Source of the DNA: Nitrospira sp.
GTDB taxonomy: Bacteria; Nitrospirota; Nitrospiria; Nitrospirales; Nitrospiraceae
Direction: 5' to 3'
NCBI GenBank assembly: GCA_020697375.1
Contig: JAJFBJ010000032.1
Coordinates: forward strand, 1-51,874
DNA length: 51,874 nucleotides
A model generated the notes under the pieces. It saw only the letters and a program-made list of their open reading frames with translations, did not search any database and was not told the DNA's origin. The stretch's first letter is position 1; each line of letters opens with the position of its first letter. The translations under genes were made by a program, and so were the position numbers. This document shows, piece after piece, positions 33,971-42,657 of this stretch.

Positions 33971-34177
33971 GTGATAGGCGAACGCATACGGCTTGAGACT
34001 CTTTGCGCGCGGGATGGTGTCGATGCGGCCAGACAATGGGCAAGTTGGGCCGCCGCCTTGTATCGGCGTTCGATCCTTGACTCGGCACATCATGCATCTC
34101 AGCCGGACTTTAGACCTCGCTTCGAACGGAGTATCCGTGAGCTGGACAGTTTTGCCGAGAGTGGAATTATCCCGTGA
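33971..34177 (+). CDS. Small hypothetical protein (possible)
   Basis: A 68-aa open frame from GTG 33971 with GAGGAG very close upstream. The product is charged and helical (ARDGVDAARQWASWAAALY, FRPRFERSIRELDSFAESG) with a composition like a real soluble protein. No family is recognised. Overlapping minus-strand frames (33756-34097) look less protein-like. Bases 34178-34349 show nothing coding. Confidence 0.4.
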   Translation: MIGERIRLETLCARDGVDAARQWASWAAALYRRSILDSAHHASQPDFRPRFERSIRELDSFAESGIIP

Positions 34178-34349
34178 CAGATCAAGCGCATGATCCGAAG
34201 CCGCCGTGCCTGTCGCCTTTTGGGACAGCCTGAATCGCGGGCGGTTCTGGAATTCCCCAGTTTTTCAGCGCGCGCCGGTCGTCCGGTCCATTGCCCCTGA
34301 AAATCCTCGCCAAACAGGCTACATAGTCGTTGCAGGCGGCCTTGCATCC

Positions 34350-34364
34350 TGGCACGGCCTCTGC
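34350..34364 (+). promoter_or_regulatory. Sigma-54 promoter candidate before the hemerythrin/cytochrome module
   Basis: TGGCACGGCCTCTGC matches the -24 block TGGCACG exactly and has CTGC for TTGC at -12, with the required 10 bases between GG and GC. It ends 71 bp before the YtxH gene start at 34436. This is the best sigma-54 match I saw in the window. Confidence 0.55.
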
Positions 34365-34435
34365 TTCTTTTCACGGGAGACTCGTAAGAGCTGCAAGACC
34401 GGAAAAACCGATAACAAATGGAAGGAGTCATCATC

Positions 34436-34756
34436 ATGGCCGATCAACATGAAGGTTGTTCTGGCGCCGGTATGTCGATTGCCTTTTTGACCGGAGCGAT
34501 GCTCGGCGCGATGGCGGCGATGTTGTACGCGCCCGCTTCCGGCGAAGAAACCCGCCGTACGATCAAGGACTACGCACGCAGGACGGAGGATGAGGTTCTG
34601 GAGAAGGCGAAAGAGATCCGCACGGACCTTTCGCGTACCGTCGAGGATGCCAAGCGCTATCTCAAAGAGACGGAGACCACTATTACCGCCGCTCTGTCGG
34701 CTGCCAAAGAAGTGTTCAAGAAGGAAAGGGGCGAGAGGGGGGAACGAAATGTCTGA
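34436..34756 (+). CDS. YtxH-domain membrane-anchored protein
   Basis: A 106-aa protein: short N-terminus, one Gly/Ala-rich helix (GMSIAFLTGAMLGAMAAMLYAP) then a charged helical region (35-105) likely to form a coiled coil. This is the YtxH (gas-vesicle/stress) layout, found in stress-responsive genes. AAGGAG precedes ATG 34436; ATG 34418 is unlikely because that site lies inside it. The gene overlaps the hemerythrin gene by 8 bp. Confidence 0.83.
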   Translation: MADQHEGCSGAGMSIAFLTGAMLGAMAAMLYAPASGEETRRTIKDYARRTEDEVLEKAKEIRTDLSRTVEDAKRYLKETETTITAALSAAKEVFKKERGERGERNV

Positions 34757-35231
34757 ATCAAAGATCAGCGTCACGTTCGAGCAGGACCACGAGCGCCTCG
34801 ACGGACTCTTCGCATCGTTCCAACAGCAGAAGCGACAAGACTTCGCCAGGGCCAAGGAGGCGTTCGCCGAATTCAAGCTCGGGTTGCAGCGCCATATCCT
34901 GTGGGAGGAAGAGCTACTGTTCCCCAAGTGGGAGGAGAATTCCGGCATGGCGGAAGGCGGCCCGACGCAGGTCATGCGCACCGAACACCGGCTGATCGCC
35001 GATTGCTTGGAAGCCATTCACCAGAAACTCCAGGCGCAGAACGCGGACAGCGACAAGGATGAACAGAGGTTGCTGGAGCTGTTGAAAGCGCACAACATGA
35101 AAGAGGAACGGATTCTCTATCCGTCGATGGATCAAGTGATCAGTGATGAAGAGCGCACAATGCTCTATCGCGCCATGCGGGATATTCCGGAAGAACGGTA
35201 TCGCGCCTGTTGCGGAAGCGAACGGTCGTGA
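34749..35231 (+). CDS. Hemerythrin HHE domain protein
   Basis: A 160-aa helical-bundle protein with the di-iron ligands in order: His14 (EQDHERLDGLF), His49 and Glu53 (QRHILWEEELLFP), His80 (MRTEHRLI), His115 and Glu119 (KAHNMKEERILYP). The family binds O2 or NO, or stores iron. The start overlaps the YtxH gene and the stop overlaps the next start (GTGA), so translation is coupled across three genes. Cys216-217-like pair CC near the end (RYRACCGSE) could bind metal or be redox-active. Confidence 0.93.
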   Translation: MSESKISVTFEQDHERLDGLFASFQQQKRQDFARAKEAFAEFKLGLQRHILWEEELLFPKWEENSGMAEGGPTQVMRTEHRLIADCLEAIHQKLQAQNADSDKDEQRLLELLKAHNMKEERILYPSMDQVISDEERTMLYRAMRDIPEERYRACCGSERS

Positions 35232-35608
35232 GGATATCCATAGGGGCGGTCCTGCTCTGCACATCGTTGCTATCGCCGGCGGCAGCTGGCTTGGGCGGGA
35301 CCTATGCGAGGCCGGATCTGCATGGCGCCTTGAAGGCCGGGCAGCCGTTGCTCCTCCGGTTGGTCACCGACGGAGGCATGGCAGTCAATCCTCACAGCGA
35401 TCTGATCTTTCGAGCGACGGGAGCCACATCTTGTTTGAATTGTCACCGGGCCGGCAAGGAAGATCAGCCGACCTCGCAGGTTCTGGACAATGCTCTGGTT
35501 CAGGAACTCAGGGCCAAGGCCAAAGGCATCCATGGGCCGGGCCGGTTCGCGGACTGCTTACGTTGCCATGCCGGAGGCAACAAAGGAGTGGAGAAGTATA
35601 GGAAGTGA
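35228..35608 (+). CDS. Small periplasmic dihaem cytochrome c
   Basis: A 126-aa protein starting at GTG 35228, overlapping the hemerythrin stop. Signal peptide to about residue 20 (SPAAA-GLGG). Two haem motifs, CLNCH (69-73) and CLRCH (110-114). The stretch NPHSDLIFRATGATSCLNCH ... GRFADCLRCHA closely matches the end of the pentahaem protein encoded 0.7 kb downstream, so the two share a duplicated dihaem module. Probably an electron shuttle for the membrane cytochrome between them. Confidence 0.83.
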   Translation: MRISIGAVLLCTSLLSPAAAGLGGTYARPDLHGALKAGQPLLLRLVTDGGMAVNPHSDLIFRATGATSCLNCHRAGKEDQPTSQVLDNALVQELRAKAKGIHGPGRFADCLRCHAGGNKGVEKYRK

Positions 35609-35723
35609 TAAGTTCAGAGTACTGAGTTCTGAATCCGGAATTCCGAGTTTCAGCAGCGAGGGGACGGGTCATCAGCGGTGAACGACGAGAGAGGCTTCTA
35701 GAGCTGCGAATGACGAACGACGG

Positions 35724-36317
35724 ATGGAACGCATGACAACCGTGCAGCGTCGCGTCCTTTTGATCGGTGCGATCATGGCCGCAGCCGTTGCGGGAGCGTT
35801 GGTCTTCGAAGCCGTGCTCAGTATCGGCTCCTCTACTCGATTCGGCCATACGCGTTACGGCCATGCTGTCGGTTGGTTGGGGCTGGCCGTCATCCTGCTG
35901 GTGTTCATCTATCCTATTCGCAAACGATATAGTCTCGCGCGTCATTGGCCGCGCGGCTGGTTTCGGGTCCACATGGTCGCCGGAATTCTTGGGCCGCTGC
36001 TTATTTTTCTCCATTCGGGCGCACATTACCATGCCCTGGTTCCGGTATTCGCGATGGGCGCCATGGTGGTCGTGGTCATCAGCGGGATCGTGGGGCAAGC
36101 TGTTCATGCCTATGTTGTGAGGACGCTTAATGATGAACGACGCCGTTTCCAGCAGGAAGGATTATCTGCTGGGGAGATCGAAACCCTGCTGCACCGGGTG
36201 GCATCGCAAGAGGAAACTTTCCGGCTGTGGCAGGCGGTTCATGCGCCGATGACCCTGATGTTCCTGGTGCTCACTGCATTGCACGTCGCGGGCGCGCTGT
36301 TCTTCGCCGGTCTGTGA
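35724..36317 (+). CDS. Four-helix membrane cytochrome b-like protein
   Basis: A 197-aa membrane protein with four main helices (about 8-28, 45-62, 80-112, 172-195). Histidines sit in helical positions: GHTRYGHAVGW, FRVHMVAGILG, FLHSGAHYHALVP, QAVHAPMTL and ALHVAGALF. This suggests two haem-b sites as in cytochrome b561/ferric-reductase-like domains, and a quinone link between membrane and the flanking multihaem cytochromes. About 30 charged residues (RTLNDERRRFQQEG) join helices 3 and 4. ATG 35724 and 35733 are both possible; neither has a good ribosome site. Confidence 0.7.
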   Translation: MERMTTVQRRVLLIGAIMAAAVAGALVFEAVLSIGSSTRFGHTRYGHAVGWLGLAVILLVFIYPIRKRYSLARHWPRGWFRVHMVAGILGPLLIFLHSGAHYHALVPVFAMGAMVVVVISGIVGQAVHAYVVRTLNDERRRFQQEGLSAGEIETLLHRVASQEETFRLWQAVHAPMTLMFLVLTALHVAGALFFAGL

Positions 36318-36320
36318 GCC

Positions 36321-36881
36321 ATGCGGTATCACCCGCTGCCCAGGACCGCCGTCCCGATCGTCGCGCTGGCGACGTTGGTGGCTGTCATGTGGATCGGTTG
36401 GGGATCATGGCGGCATCCCATGGCGTTCTGGGCTCCGGGAGACCTGAGCCGGTACCATGCCGATATGACTTCCTGTATGCAATGCCACAAGCCGTTTCAT
36501 GGCCCGAGTCCCTTGCTCTGCGTGACCTGCCATACCGGTCCGTATTTCGAAAGACGATCATCGTCCGGTAGTGCGGACTTGCATCGGGATATGGTGGCAA
36601 ACAAGACGGTCTGCTCGGCCTGCCATACGGAACATCGGGGTGCCCTCGCACGGATCACCAATGCTGCGCGCGTCAATCCGCACGGCGAGTTTGTGTTCCT
36701 GGCTACCGGAACCAATTCCTGCAGCGCCTGCCATGAGTTCGGTACGAGAGTCGCGGACCGGCCGAGGCTCAAAGCCGATCCCCTCGTGAAGCAGCTGCTC
36801 GCAGCAGGCGGTGCGGCCCATCAGCCGGGACGAATGGCGGATTGCCTTACGTGCCACGCGACGGGAAAGAACTCCGAATAA
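36321..36881 (+). CDS. Membrane-anchored pentahaem cytochrome c
   Basis: A 186-aa protein with one N-terminal helix (about 10-28) and five haem motifs: CMQCH (52-56), CVTCH (67-71), CSACH (98-102), CSACH (134-138) and CLTCH (175-179). Residues 119-180 are paralogous to the small dihaem cytochrome at 35.2-35.6 kb. It starts 3 bp after the membrane cytochrome b-like gene, so the two very likely form one quinol-linked electron-transfer complex. It is not a recognised NapC/NrfH form, which have four haems. Confidence 0.83.
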   Translation: MRYHPLPRTAVPIVALATLVAVMWIGWGSWRHPMAFWAPGDLSRYHADMTSCMQCHKPFHGPSPLLCVTCHTGPYFERRSSSGSADLHRDMVANKTVCSACHTEHRGALARITNAARVNPHGEFVFLATGTNSCSACHEFGTRVADRPRLKADPLVKQLLAAGGAAHQPGRMADCLTCHATGKNSE

Positions 36882-37018
36882 GAGAAATGGATTGAATCAT
36901 GGCCAACCAGATATCACTGAGCAGGACAGATGGGGAACGCGTGGGACGCGACGCACGAGGCGCGAACCGTTCCGAATGAACGACAGAGGTGGGCGGGAGG
37001 GACCCAGGAGGACTTCAC

Positions 37019-37428
37019 ATGACGAGAGCCGGTTCAAACGCGGTGACGAAACTGTTGATGATGACCAGTTTTGGGGCGGTATCGACATGGCTCCTGGCTA
37101 TGGACACTGCTCCGGACCGGCTTGCTTCCGGCGATGCGAAGCCGGCTCCGGCGCGAGCCGGTTCCGCGGACACCCCGACTTTTCCCCCGTTCCACTTCCG
37201 CCTGGTGACGCGGCACGCGGCCAAGTTCTCTACGACGCGAGCTGCATCGTCTGTCACGGTATCGGAGCGGCCGGGCAATCGGGCCGCGATTGGCCGGCAA
37301 TCCAGTGGTGTCCAACGACAGGGCCTTCTGGGATAGGGTCCTGCGAGGAGGACATGCCTCCGTTGGGTGATGTCCTCACGTCGCAGCAGATTGCGGACAT
37401 TCAGTCCTGGGTCAAGAGTTTGCGATGA
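37019..37428 (+). pseudogene. Frameshifted class I cytochrome c
   Basis: ATG 37019 with AGGAGGA (37006-37012) opens a signal peptide (LLMMTSFGAVSTWLLAMDTA) in frame 2. The haem domain continues in frame 1 (PPGDAARGQVLYDASCIVCH), the switch falling at the homopolymer TTTTCCCCC (37180-37188). A middle segment (GNPVVSNDRAFWDRVLRGG) is readable only in frame 3, before frame 1 resumes with MPPLGDVLTSQQIADIQSWV. At least three indels separate a normal cytochrome gene from this one. Either it is a pseudogene at the end of the module or the stretch has assembly errors. Confidence 0.75.
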
Positions 37429-37434
37429 TCCAGG

Positions 37435-38175
37435 TTACGAGGTAAGAGATCGTTGGGAAGAGTCTTCCTGCTCCGAGGAATCCGGATGCGTCGCCAACAC
37501 CGCTTCCAATTCCAACAATGTTCTATGCATGGCGGGGAGCTGTGCTCGCGTCATCGATTTCGTCTCGATCAGTTCCGAATGCAGCCTGGACAGTTTGTCG
37601 GCGCCCAGGATGGTCGCGCTTTCCGCCAGCTCGGCGAGTAATTGCGCGAGGTGAGCGGAAGGCGGCTCGTTTGATTCCGCCTGTTCCAAGCATACGATCG
37701 GCAACGCGGTACTCACCTGGCCTGCCAACAGGCCGGTCAACTCTTGATACTCGTCCGCCCCGATTTGCAAACGGTCCATGACCTGCGTCTTGTCGCACAG
37801 TACCTGGGGCTGATCGCGCAGAATCTGTTCGACCCGTTCGAGCAGTTGATTCTTCTCCACGGGCTTCACTAAAAATCCCTCGCAATCCAGGCCTCGTGCC
37901 GCCTTGACGGTCCCGGCATCACAGCGAGCGGAGAGAATGATGATCGGAATGTCTTTAAGCGCCGAGAGTGCCTTGATCTTCGCGATGAGCTGCAACCCGT
38001 CCATCTCCGGCATCATGTAATCCGTGATGACGAGCTGAACATTGTTCATCGTGGGAAGGACTTCCAGCGCTTCGTTCCCATTGTTGACGACAACGGTCTG
38101 GTATCCGGCCTGTTGAAGCAGATGCTCGGCGAGCTTGGCGCTCACCGCATTGTCTTCAACGATCAAGATGGGCAT
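37435..38175 (-). CDS. Response regulator with degenerate Hpt-like C-terminal domain
   Basis: A 246-aa protein reading leftward from ATG 38175. The receiver domain is complete: D8 (VEDN), phospho-acceptor D52 (LVITDYMMPEMDG), Ser/Thr site IIILSAR and Lys in FLVKPVEK. No DNA-binding domain follows. The helical C-terminus (about 140-240) contains LAELAESATILGADKLSRLH, which resembles the Hpt signature (AHxLKGxxxxLGA) but lacks the phospho-accepting His. It may act by protein binding. It converges with the broken cytochrome gene, ending 7 bp after it. Confidence 0.83.
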   Translation of the reverse strand: MPILIVEDNAVSAKLAEHLLQQAGYQTVVVNNGNEALEVLPTMNNVQLVITDYMMPEMDGLQLIAKIKALSALKDIPIIILSARCDAGTVKAARGLDCEGFLVKPVEKNQLLERVEQILRDQPQVLCDKTQVMDRLQIGADEYQELTGLLAGQVSTALPIVCLEQAESNEPPSAHLAQLLAELAESATILGADKLSRLHSELIETKSMTRAQLPAMHRTLLELEAVLATHPDSSEQEDSSQRSLTS

Positions 38176-38502
38176 TGAAATTGATCCCGGAGGGAGATTC
38201 GATAGAGAAGAAGGTCGGCAATGAGATACATCAGCGAGTCTCTTATCGGGCGATTATCGGTATAACTTGAGGCGCGAACTGTTCAGAAACAGAGTGTATT
38301 CTGCCTTGGTTGTCACAGCCTAGGGACCTTGTTCTGACGGGTCTGCGGCATCCGCGTCTGAATGGGGAAATGCAGTTTTATCGCAATGCAACAGTCATTG
38401 CGTTACCTCATTCGGGATATCAACAGGGTATTGCTGACGAACATTGCCAGCTTTTCGGATTGGATAGGAAATGAATTGAATGCCAAGCTCTTCTTCCCCG
38501 GC
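38176..38502. other. 327-bp intergenic region
   Basis: This lies upstream of the leftward response regulator and downstream of the leftward acyl-CoA synthetase gene. A 6-bp hairpin (GCAATG/CATTGC near 38385-38405) is the only structure seen; no gene or repeat copy was found. Confidence 0.4.
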
Positions 38503-41241
38503 TCACGGCGGCGGCCCAGCAACCCGAATCCTCGCATCCACGATCTTGCAACCCTGTCCCGGCGGCAGCGCCAAAATCGGGTTGAGGTCCAATTCGACGA
38601 TCTCCGGTACCGCTTCGACTAATCGAGACAGTCTGAGCAACAGCTCTTGGATGGCATCGACATCCGCCGGCGGATGACCGCGATAGCCTTGCAGGAGGCG
38701 ATACCCCTTGATGCCGCGAATCAGATCGGCGGCATCCAGTTCCGTCAATGGCGTGATACGAAAGCGCACGTCACCGAGAATCTCGACATGTATTCCGCCG
38801 AGGCCGAATCCGATCAAGGGCCCGAAGGACGGATCCTGCACCATGCCGGCCATGACTTCGACACCGCCGGTCACCATCGATTGAACCAGCACTCCCTCCA
38901 TCGCCTCAAGGTTCCTGTCTTGAGTCAGCCGCGCCGCAATCTTGTCATAGGCGGCGCGCACCTCAGCCGCGGTAGCCAGGTTCAATTGCACGCCGCCGAT
39001 CTCGGTCTTGTGAACGAGCGTATGGGAGGCGAGTTTCACGGCGACCGGAAATCCGATCTGCCCGGCGATCGTCGCGGCTTCTTCCGCAGTCGTCGCCACA
39101 GCTCCCGCCGGCAGCGGGATCGCCATGGCGGTCAAGCAGGCGCGCGTTTCGGCGACCGTCAGCCAGCCGTTTCCACGCTTGGCGATGGCCTCGCGGCAGA
39201 TCCGGGTGATCGTCGGAAGGTCGAGATCATCGAAGTCGGGAACCATGCCGGCCGGCCGGTCGCGCCATTGCACATAGCTCATGATCTTGCTCAAGGCGCG
39301 GGCGGGTAGTTCAGGCAGCCCGAAGGTGGGAATGGTTTCCTGTTGAATGGAAAATTTCCGCTCTCGATCCGATTCCACCATCCACACGATGTAGATCGGT
39401 TTCCTTGTTCCCTCCGTGGACCGCGCCGCGACGAGTCCTTTCCTGATTCCTTCCGCGATGGCCTCCATGTATGTGGGTATCACGGAGATGTAGAGAATGA
39501 TGAGGGCATCGATGTCATCGGAGGCCAGCAGCGTGGCGATGGCCTGCTCGTATTGTTCGGGAGTGGCTGATGCGATCAGATCGACCGGGTTGCCCAGCGC
39601 CGCGGCTGACGGCAGAAATGGCGCGAGTTGAGAGATCGTGGCCTGAGATAATTCCGGTACGTCGAGGCCCCCCGCTTCGCAGGCATCCGCGCAGAGAATG
39701 GCAAGCCCGCCGGCATTGCTGAGGATGCCGACCCGTTTCCCCTTCGGCAACGGTTGTTCCGACAAGCACAGCGCCAAAGCGAACATGTCTTCCAGCCGGT
39801 CTGCGCGCAGGATTCCGGTCTGTTGAAACAGGGCCTCCACGGCCACGTCATTGGCGGCCAGCGCTGCCGTATGGGAGCCGGCGGCGCGGCTGCCGGAAGC
39901 GGTGCGGCCGGATTTCAACGCCACGATTGGCTTTTGACGGCTGACGCGCCGGGCGATCTTCGCAAAGCGCCGTGGATTGCCGAACGATTCCACATAGAGC
40001 AGGATGACCTTCGTTGCGATATCGCCCTCCCAATATTGAAGAAGATCGTTGACCGATACGTCTGCCTTGTTGCCGACGCTGACGAAAGACGAGACGCCGA
40101 GCCTGAGACGCTCGGAGGCGGACAGCAGGGCGATTCCCAACGCGCCGCTCTGCGAGGACATCGCAATGGCGCCGGATAGGGGAAAGGTGGAGGAGAAGGT
40201 GGCGTTGAGCCGCACCGCCGGATCGGTATTTACGATGCCGAAGCAGTTGGGCCCCACCATGCGCATGCCATGCTGCCGGATCTTGCTCAATAGCTGCGCT
40301 TGCAGCCGACGACCTTCCTTTCCGACCTCCGCGAACCCGGCGGTGATGATGACGAGCGCACGGACACCGATAGCGGCACAGTCCTCCACCACGGATAAGA
40401 CCGATTCTTTAGGGACGGCAATGACGGCCAGGTCGATGGGTTCGGGCAGGGCGCGGAGAGAGGAGTAGGCTTCCAGTCCGAGGATGGTAGAGGCATGGGG
40501 ATGGATCGCATAGCAGCGGCCTTGAAACCGGTTACTGCGCATGGCATCCAGCAGACGGTAGCCGATATTCTGACGGTCTCGTGAGGCGCCGACGACGGCG
40601 ACGGCCTGCGGTTGAAACAGAGGGCGGAGCGATGCCGCCGTGGCGACCCGTTCACGCCACTCGGATTGACGCACGCTATGGTCGGTCGGCGTCAATGACA
40701 GCTCGACCTCCATGTCGCCGCCTTGCATATGTTCCTCCATGGTAAATCCGGATGAGGCAAAGACCTCGCGCATGGCAAGATTCTCGGCGTGGGTCATGGC
40801 CCAGAGTTTCGTGAAGCCATGGCGGATCGCGAGGAGCGCCAGGCGTTCGAGGAGGATGGTGCCGAGGCCTCGTCCATGGAGCCGGTCATCGACGGCCAGG
40901 GCCACTTCTGCCTGCTGCTGGTCCCGCGCGTGATAGGAACCGGACGCGATTACGCGAAGCGCTCCATCCTCCCGTCTGAGGGCGATCACGGTCAGGCTGC
41001 GTCGCGGGTCTGAGCTGTCGCAGAGCGAGCGGATTACCTCGACGGGAGGGGATGCTTCAGAAAAAAACCGGTGGCGCTTTGCCGCCGGCGACAGACGCTC
41101 GACGAAGCGCTGCAATTCATCGATGTCGCCTGGCTGGGCCACTCGCAGAAGCGCAGTCGTGCCATCGCTCAAAATCGCATGGCCTGAGTCGGAGCCGTCT
41201 TCCTGCGGAAGCGGCATGTGGAGTGGGCGAATACGTTGCAT
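38503..41241 (-). CDS. GNAT acetyltransferase fused to ADP-forming acyl-CoA synthetase
   Basis: A 912-aa fusion. Residues about 25-185 are a GNAT domain (acetyl-CoA loop DDRLHGRGLGTILLERL). Then come a CoA-binding domain (AVAVVGASRDRQNIGYRLLD), a succinyl-CoA-ligase-like domain with the phospho-His segment AAGSHTAALA, and a C-terminal ATP-grasp domain (about 690-905, PVAVKLASHTLVHKTEIGG). Protein lysine acetyltransferases of the Pat type have GNAT and these domains, usually with GNAT at the C-terminus and an inactive synthetase part. Here GNAT is N-terminal and the phospho-His is kept, so acetyl-CoA/ATP interconversion and protein acetylation are both possible. Confidence 0.9.
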   Translation of the reverse strand: MQRIRPLHMPLPQEDGSDSGHAILSDGTTALLRVAQPGDIDELQRFVERLSPAAKRHRFFSEASPPVEVIRSLCDSSDPRRSLTVIALRREDGALRVIASGSYHARDQQQAEVALAVDDRLHGRGLGTILLERLALLAIRHGFTKLWAMTHAENLAMREVFASSGFTMEEHMQGGDMEVELSLTPTDHSVRQSEWRERVATAASLRPLFQPQAVAVVGASRDRQNIGYRLLDAMRSNRFQGRCYAIHPHASTILGLEAYSSLRALPEPIDLAVIAVPKESVLSVVEDCAAIGVRALVIITAGFAEVGKEGRRLQAQLLSKIRQHGMRMVGPNCFGIVNTDPAVRLNATFSSTFPLSGAIAMSSQSGALGIALLSASERLRLGVSSFVSVGNKADVSVNDLLQYWEGDIATKVILLYVESFGNPRRFAKIARRVSRQKPIVALKSGRTASGSRAAGSHTAALAANDVAVEALFQQTGILRADRLEDMFALALCLSEQPLPKGKRVGILSNAGGLAILCADACEAGGLDVPELSQATISQLAPFLPSAAALGNPVDLIASATPEQYEQAIATLLASDDIDALIILYISVIPTYMEAIAEGIRKGLVAARSTEGTRKPIYIVWMVESDRERKFSIQQETIPTFGLPELPARALSKIMSYVQWRDRPAGMVPDFDDLDLPTITRICREAIAKRGNGWLTVAETRACLTAMAIPLPAGAVATTAEEAATIAGQIGFPVAVKLASHTLVHKTEIGGVQLNLATAAEVRAAYDKIAARLTQDRNLEAMEGVLVQSMVTGGVEVMAGMVQDPSFGPLIGFGLGGIHVEILGDVRFRITPLTELDAADLIRGIKGYRLLQGYRGHPPADVDAIQELLLRLSRLVEAVPEIVELDLNPILALPPGQGCKIVDARIRVAGPPP

Positions 41242-41321
41242 GGACTATCTTGAAAAGGGTCCGGTTTCAAGGCAGCTGGAGCCTGAACCTTTCAGAAAGC
41301 CGGCGGACTTCAGAGTCCCTG

Positions 41322-41684
41322 TTAGCTGATGGACCCAGGCGGCGCCACCCTGCGGATGTACGACAGCACATCCACCAGTTGCTGATCCGTCAGTTCTCTT
41401 CGGAACGCATGCATAGGCGTGAACAGGATGCCGTTGGCGATCGTAATCAGCAATTCCCAGTCGGTCTTGGACCGAGAACTCACGGATCGAAAATCAGTCG
41501 GCTTCACGATGAGGTATTCTGCCTCCGGCCCCCTGCCGTCCAACCGTTGTCCGTGGCAACGGAGGCATTGCTTTTCATAGATGGTTTGCCCGTCCTGCGG
41601 ATTGCCGCGAGGGGCCTGTCCGGAGGCCCATGAACTTCCCAGGATGACGAGGCAGAGGGCAAATAAGACACTCAAGGATCTCAT
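41322..41684 (-). CDS. Monohaem cytochrome c
   Basis: A 120-aa exported class I cytochrome from ATG 41684, with GGAAAGGAG seven bases upstream; the earlier ATG 41702 lies within that site. Signal peptide to about residue 22 (GSSWASG), haem motif CLRCH (40-44) and probable Met ligand in FTPMHAFR. It lies between the acyl-CoA synthetase and stress-protein genes, all leftward. Probably a soluble electron carrier. Confidence 0.88.
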   Translation of the reverse strand: MRSLSVLFALCLVILGSSWASGQAPRGNPQDGQTIYEKQCLRCHGQRLDGRGPEAEYLIVKPTDFRSVSSRSKTDWELLITIANGILFTPMHAFRRELTDQQLVDVLSYIRRVAPPGSIS

Positions 41685-41733
41685 GCGCCTGCTCCTTTCC
41701 ATTCGCCGTATGACAGGCCGCCCGTGTTGTCTT

Positions 41734-42591
41734 TTATCGTACGATCAGAACCGGGCAGGCCACGCGATGCAAGAGGGCGTGAGAGATGCTGCCCAAAAGG
41801 AACCGCTCCAGGCCCTTGCGCCCGTGAGACCCGATGATCAACAGATCTGTCGTCATGGCGCGTTCAGTCAGGATGTCCGTCGGCTCTCCCATGATCACCT
41901 GTGTGCCGACCGTATAATCCCGGTCCATCACCGACGCCGCCAGATCCTTCACGAGGTCTTCGGCGGAACGCAGGGCGACATCCGTCCAATCCTGGAGCGG
42001 GAACAGATGGTACGGATCGGTGGAGGGGATCGGGCGTACGACGGTGACGATGGTGAGGTCTACCGGGTTCTTGAACGGATGGGCGAGGAGCCAGGCCTTG
42101 ATCCGGCCGCCATCTTCATGCCCTTCGACGGCTACTACGACGCGCTTCACCGGTCCGCTGTGGTCCTTGACGATCAATGTGGAGCAATCGGCATGCAAGG
42201 CGACGCGATGGGAGACGCTGCCCAGCACGAGTTCCCCGACCCTTCCTTGCCGGCGGGCGCCGATCACGATCAACTCCGCCTTCGTGTCGCGGGCCATATC
42301 CAGAATCAGCGAAGCCGGTTTGGCAAACTGAGAGACGCGTCTGATCGAAAGGCCCATCGAGGGCAGAAGGGTGGTCGTGTGATCGAGCAGTTGTTCGCCC
42401 GCCTTTTCCATGGCTTCCCGGAAATCGTTATAGCCAGGGAGATTACTCACTTCAGCGACCAGCGGATACTGGAACATTCCCAGATCGATGCCATGCACGA
42501 GTGTGACATCATGTAGCTCGTAGAGATATGACACCTCCCGAACGGCCGCGAATGCCTGCTCCGACCAATCGAGTGCGATCAGGACACGCAT
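41734..42591 (-). CDS. Tandem universal stress protein
   Basis: A 285-aa protein of two Usp domains (about 1-143 and 147-285). The second has the intact nucleotide pattern IGSHGRKGLERFLLGS; the first has IGARRQGRVGELVLGS, where the second glycine is replaced, so only one half probably binds ATP in the usual way. ACAAGGAG precedes ATG 42591. It ends about 50 bp before the cytochrome c start region and is probably cotranscribed with it. Confidence 0.92.
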   Translation of the reverse strand: MRVLIALDWSEQAFAAVREVSYLYELHDVTLVHGIDLGMFQYPLVAEVSNLPGYNDFREAMEKAGEQLLDHTTTLLPSMGLSIRRVSQFAKPASLILDMARDTKAELIVIGARRQGRVGELVLGSVSHRVALHADCSTLIVKDHSGPVKRVVVAVEGHEDGGRIKAWLLAHPFKNPVDLTIVTVVRPIPSTDPYHLFPLQDWTDVALRSAEDLVKDLAASVMDRDYTVGTQVIMGEPTDILTERAMTTDLLIIGSHGRKGLERFLLGSISHALLHRVACPVLIVR

Positions 42592-42657
42592 GGAACTCCT
42601 TGTTAACCCTTGGACGTCAGGCTCCCGCCATCTCCAACAGTTTGCTCGTCTGTCTAT

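Noticed and set aside
33734..34097. Two overlapping minus-strand frames after the desaturase gene
   Set aside because: They overlap each other and the nested inverted repeat, and neither has a ribosome site or family likeness.
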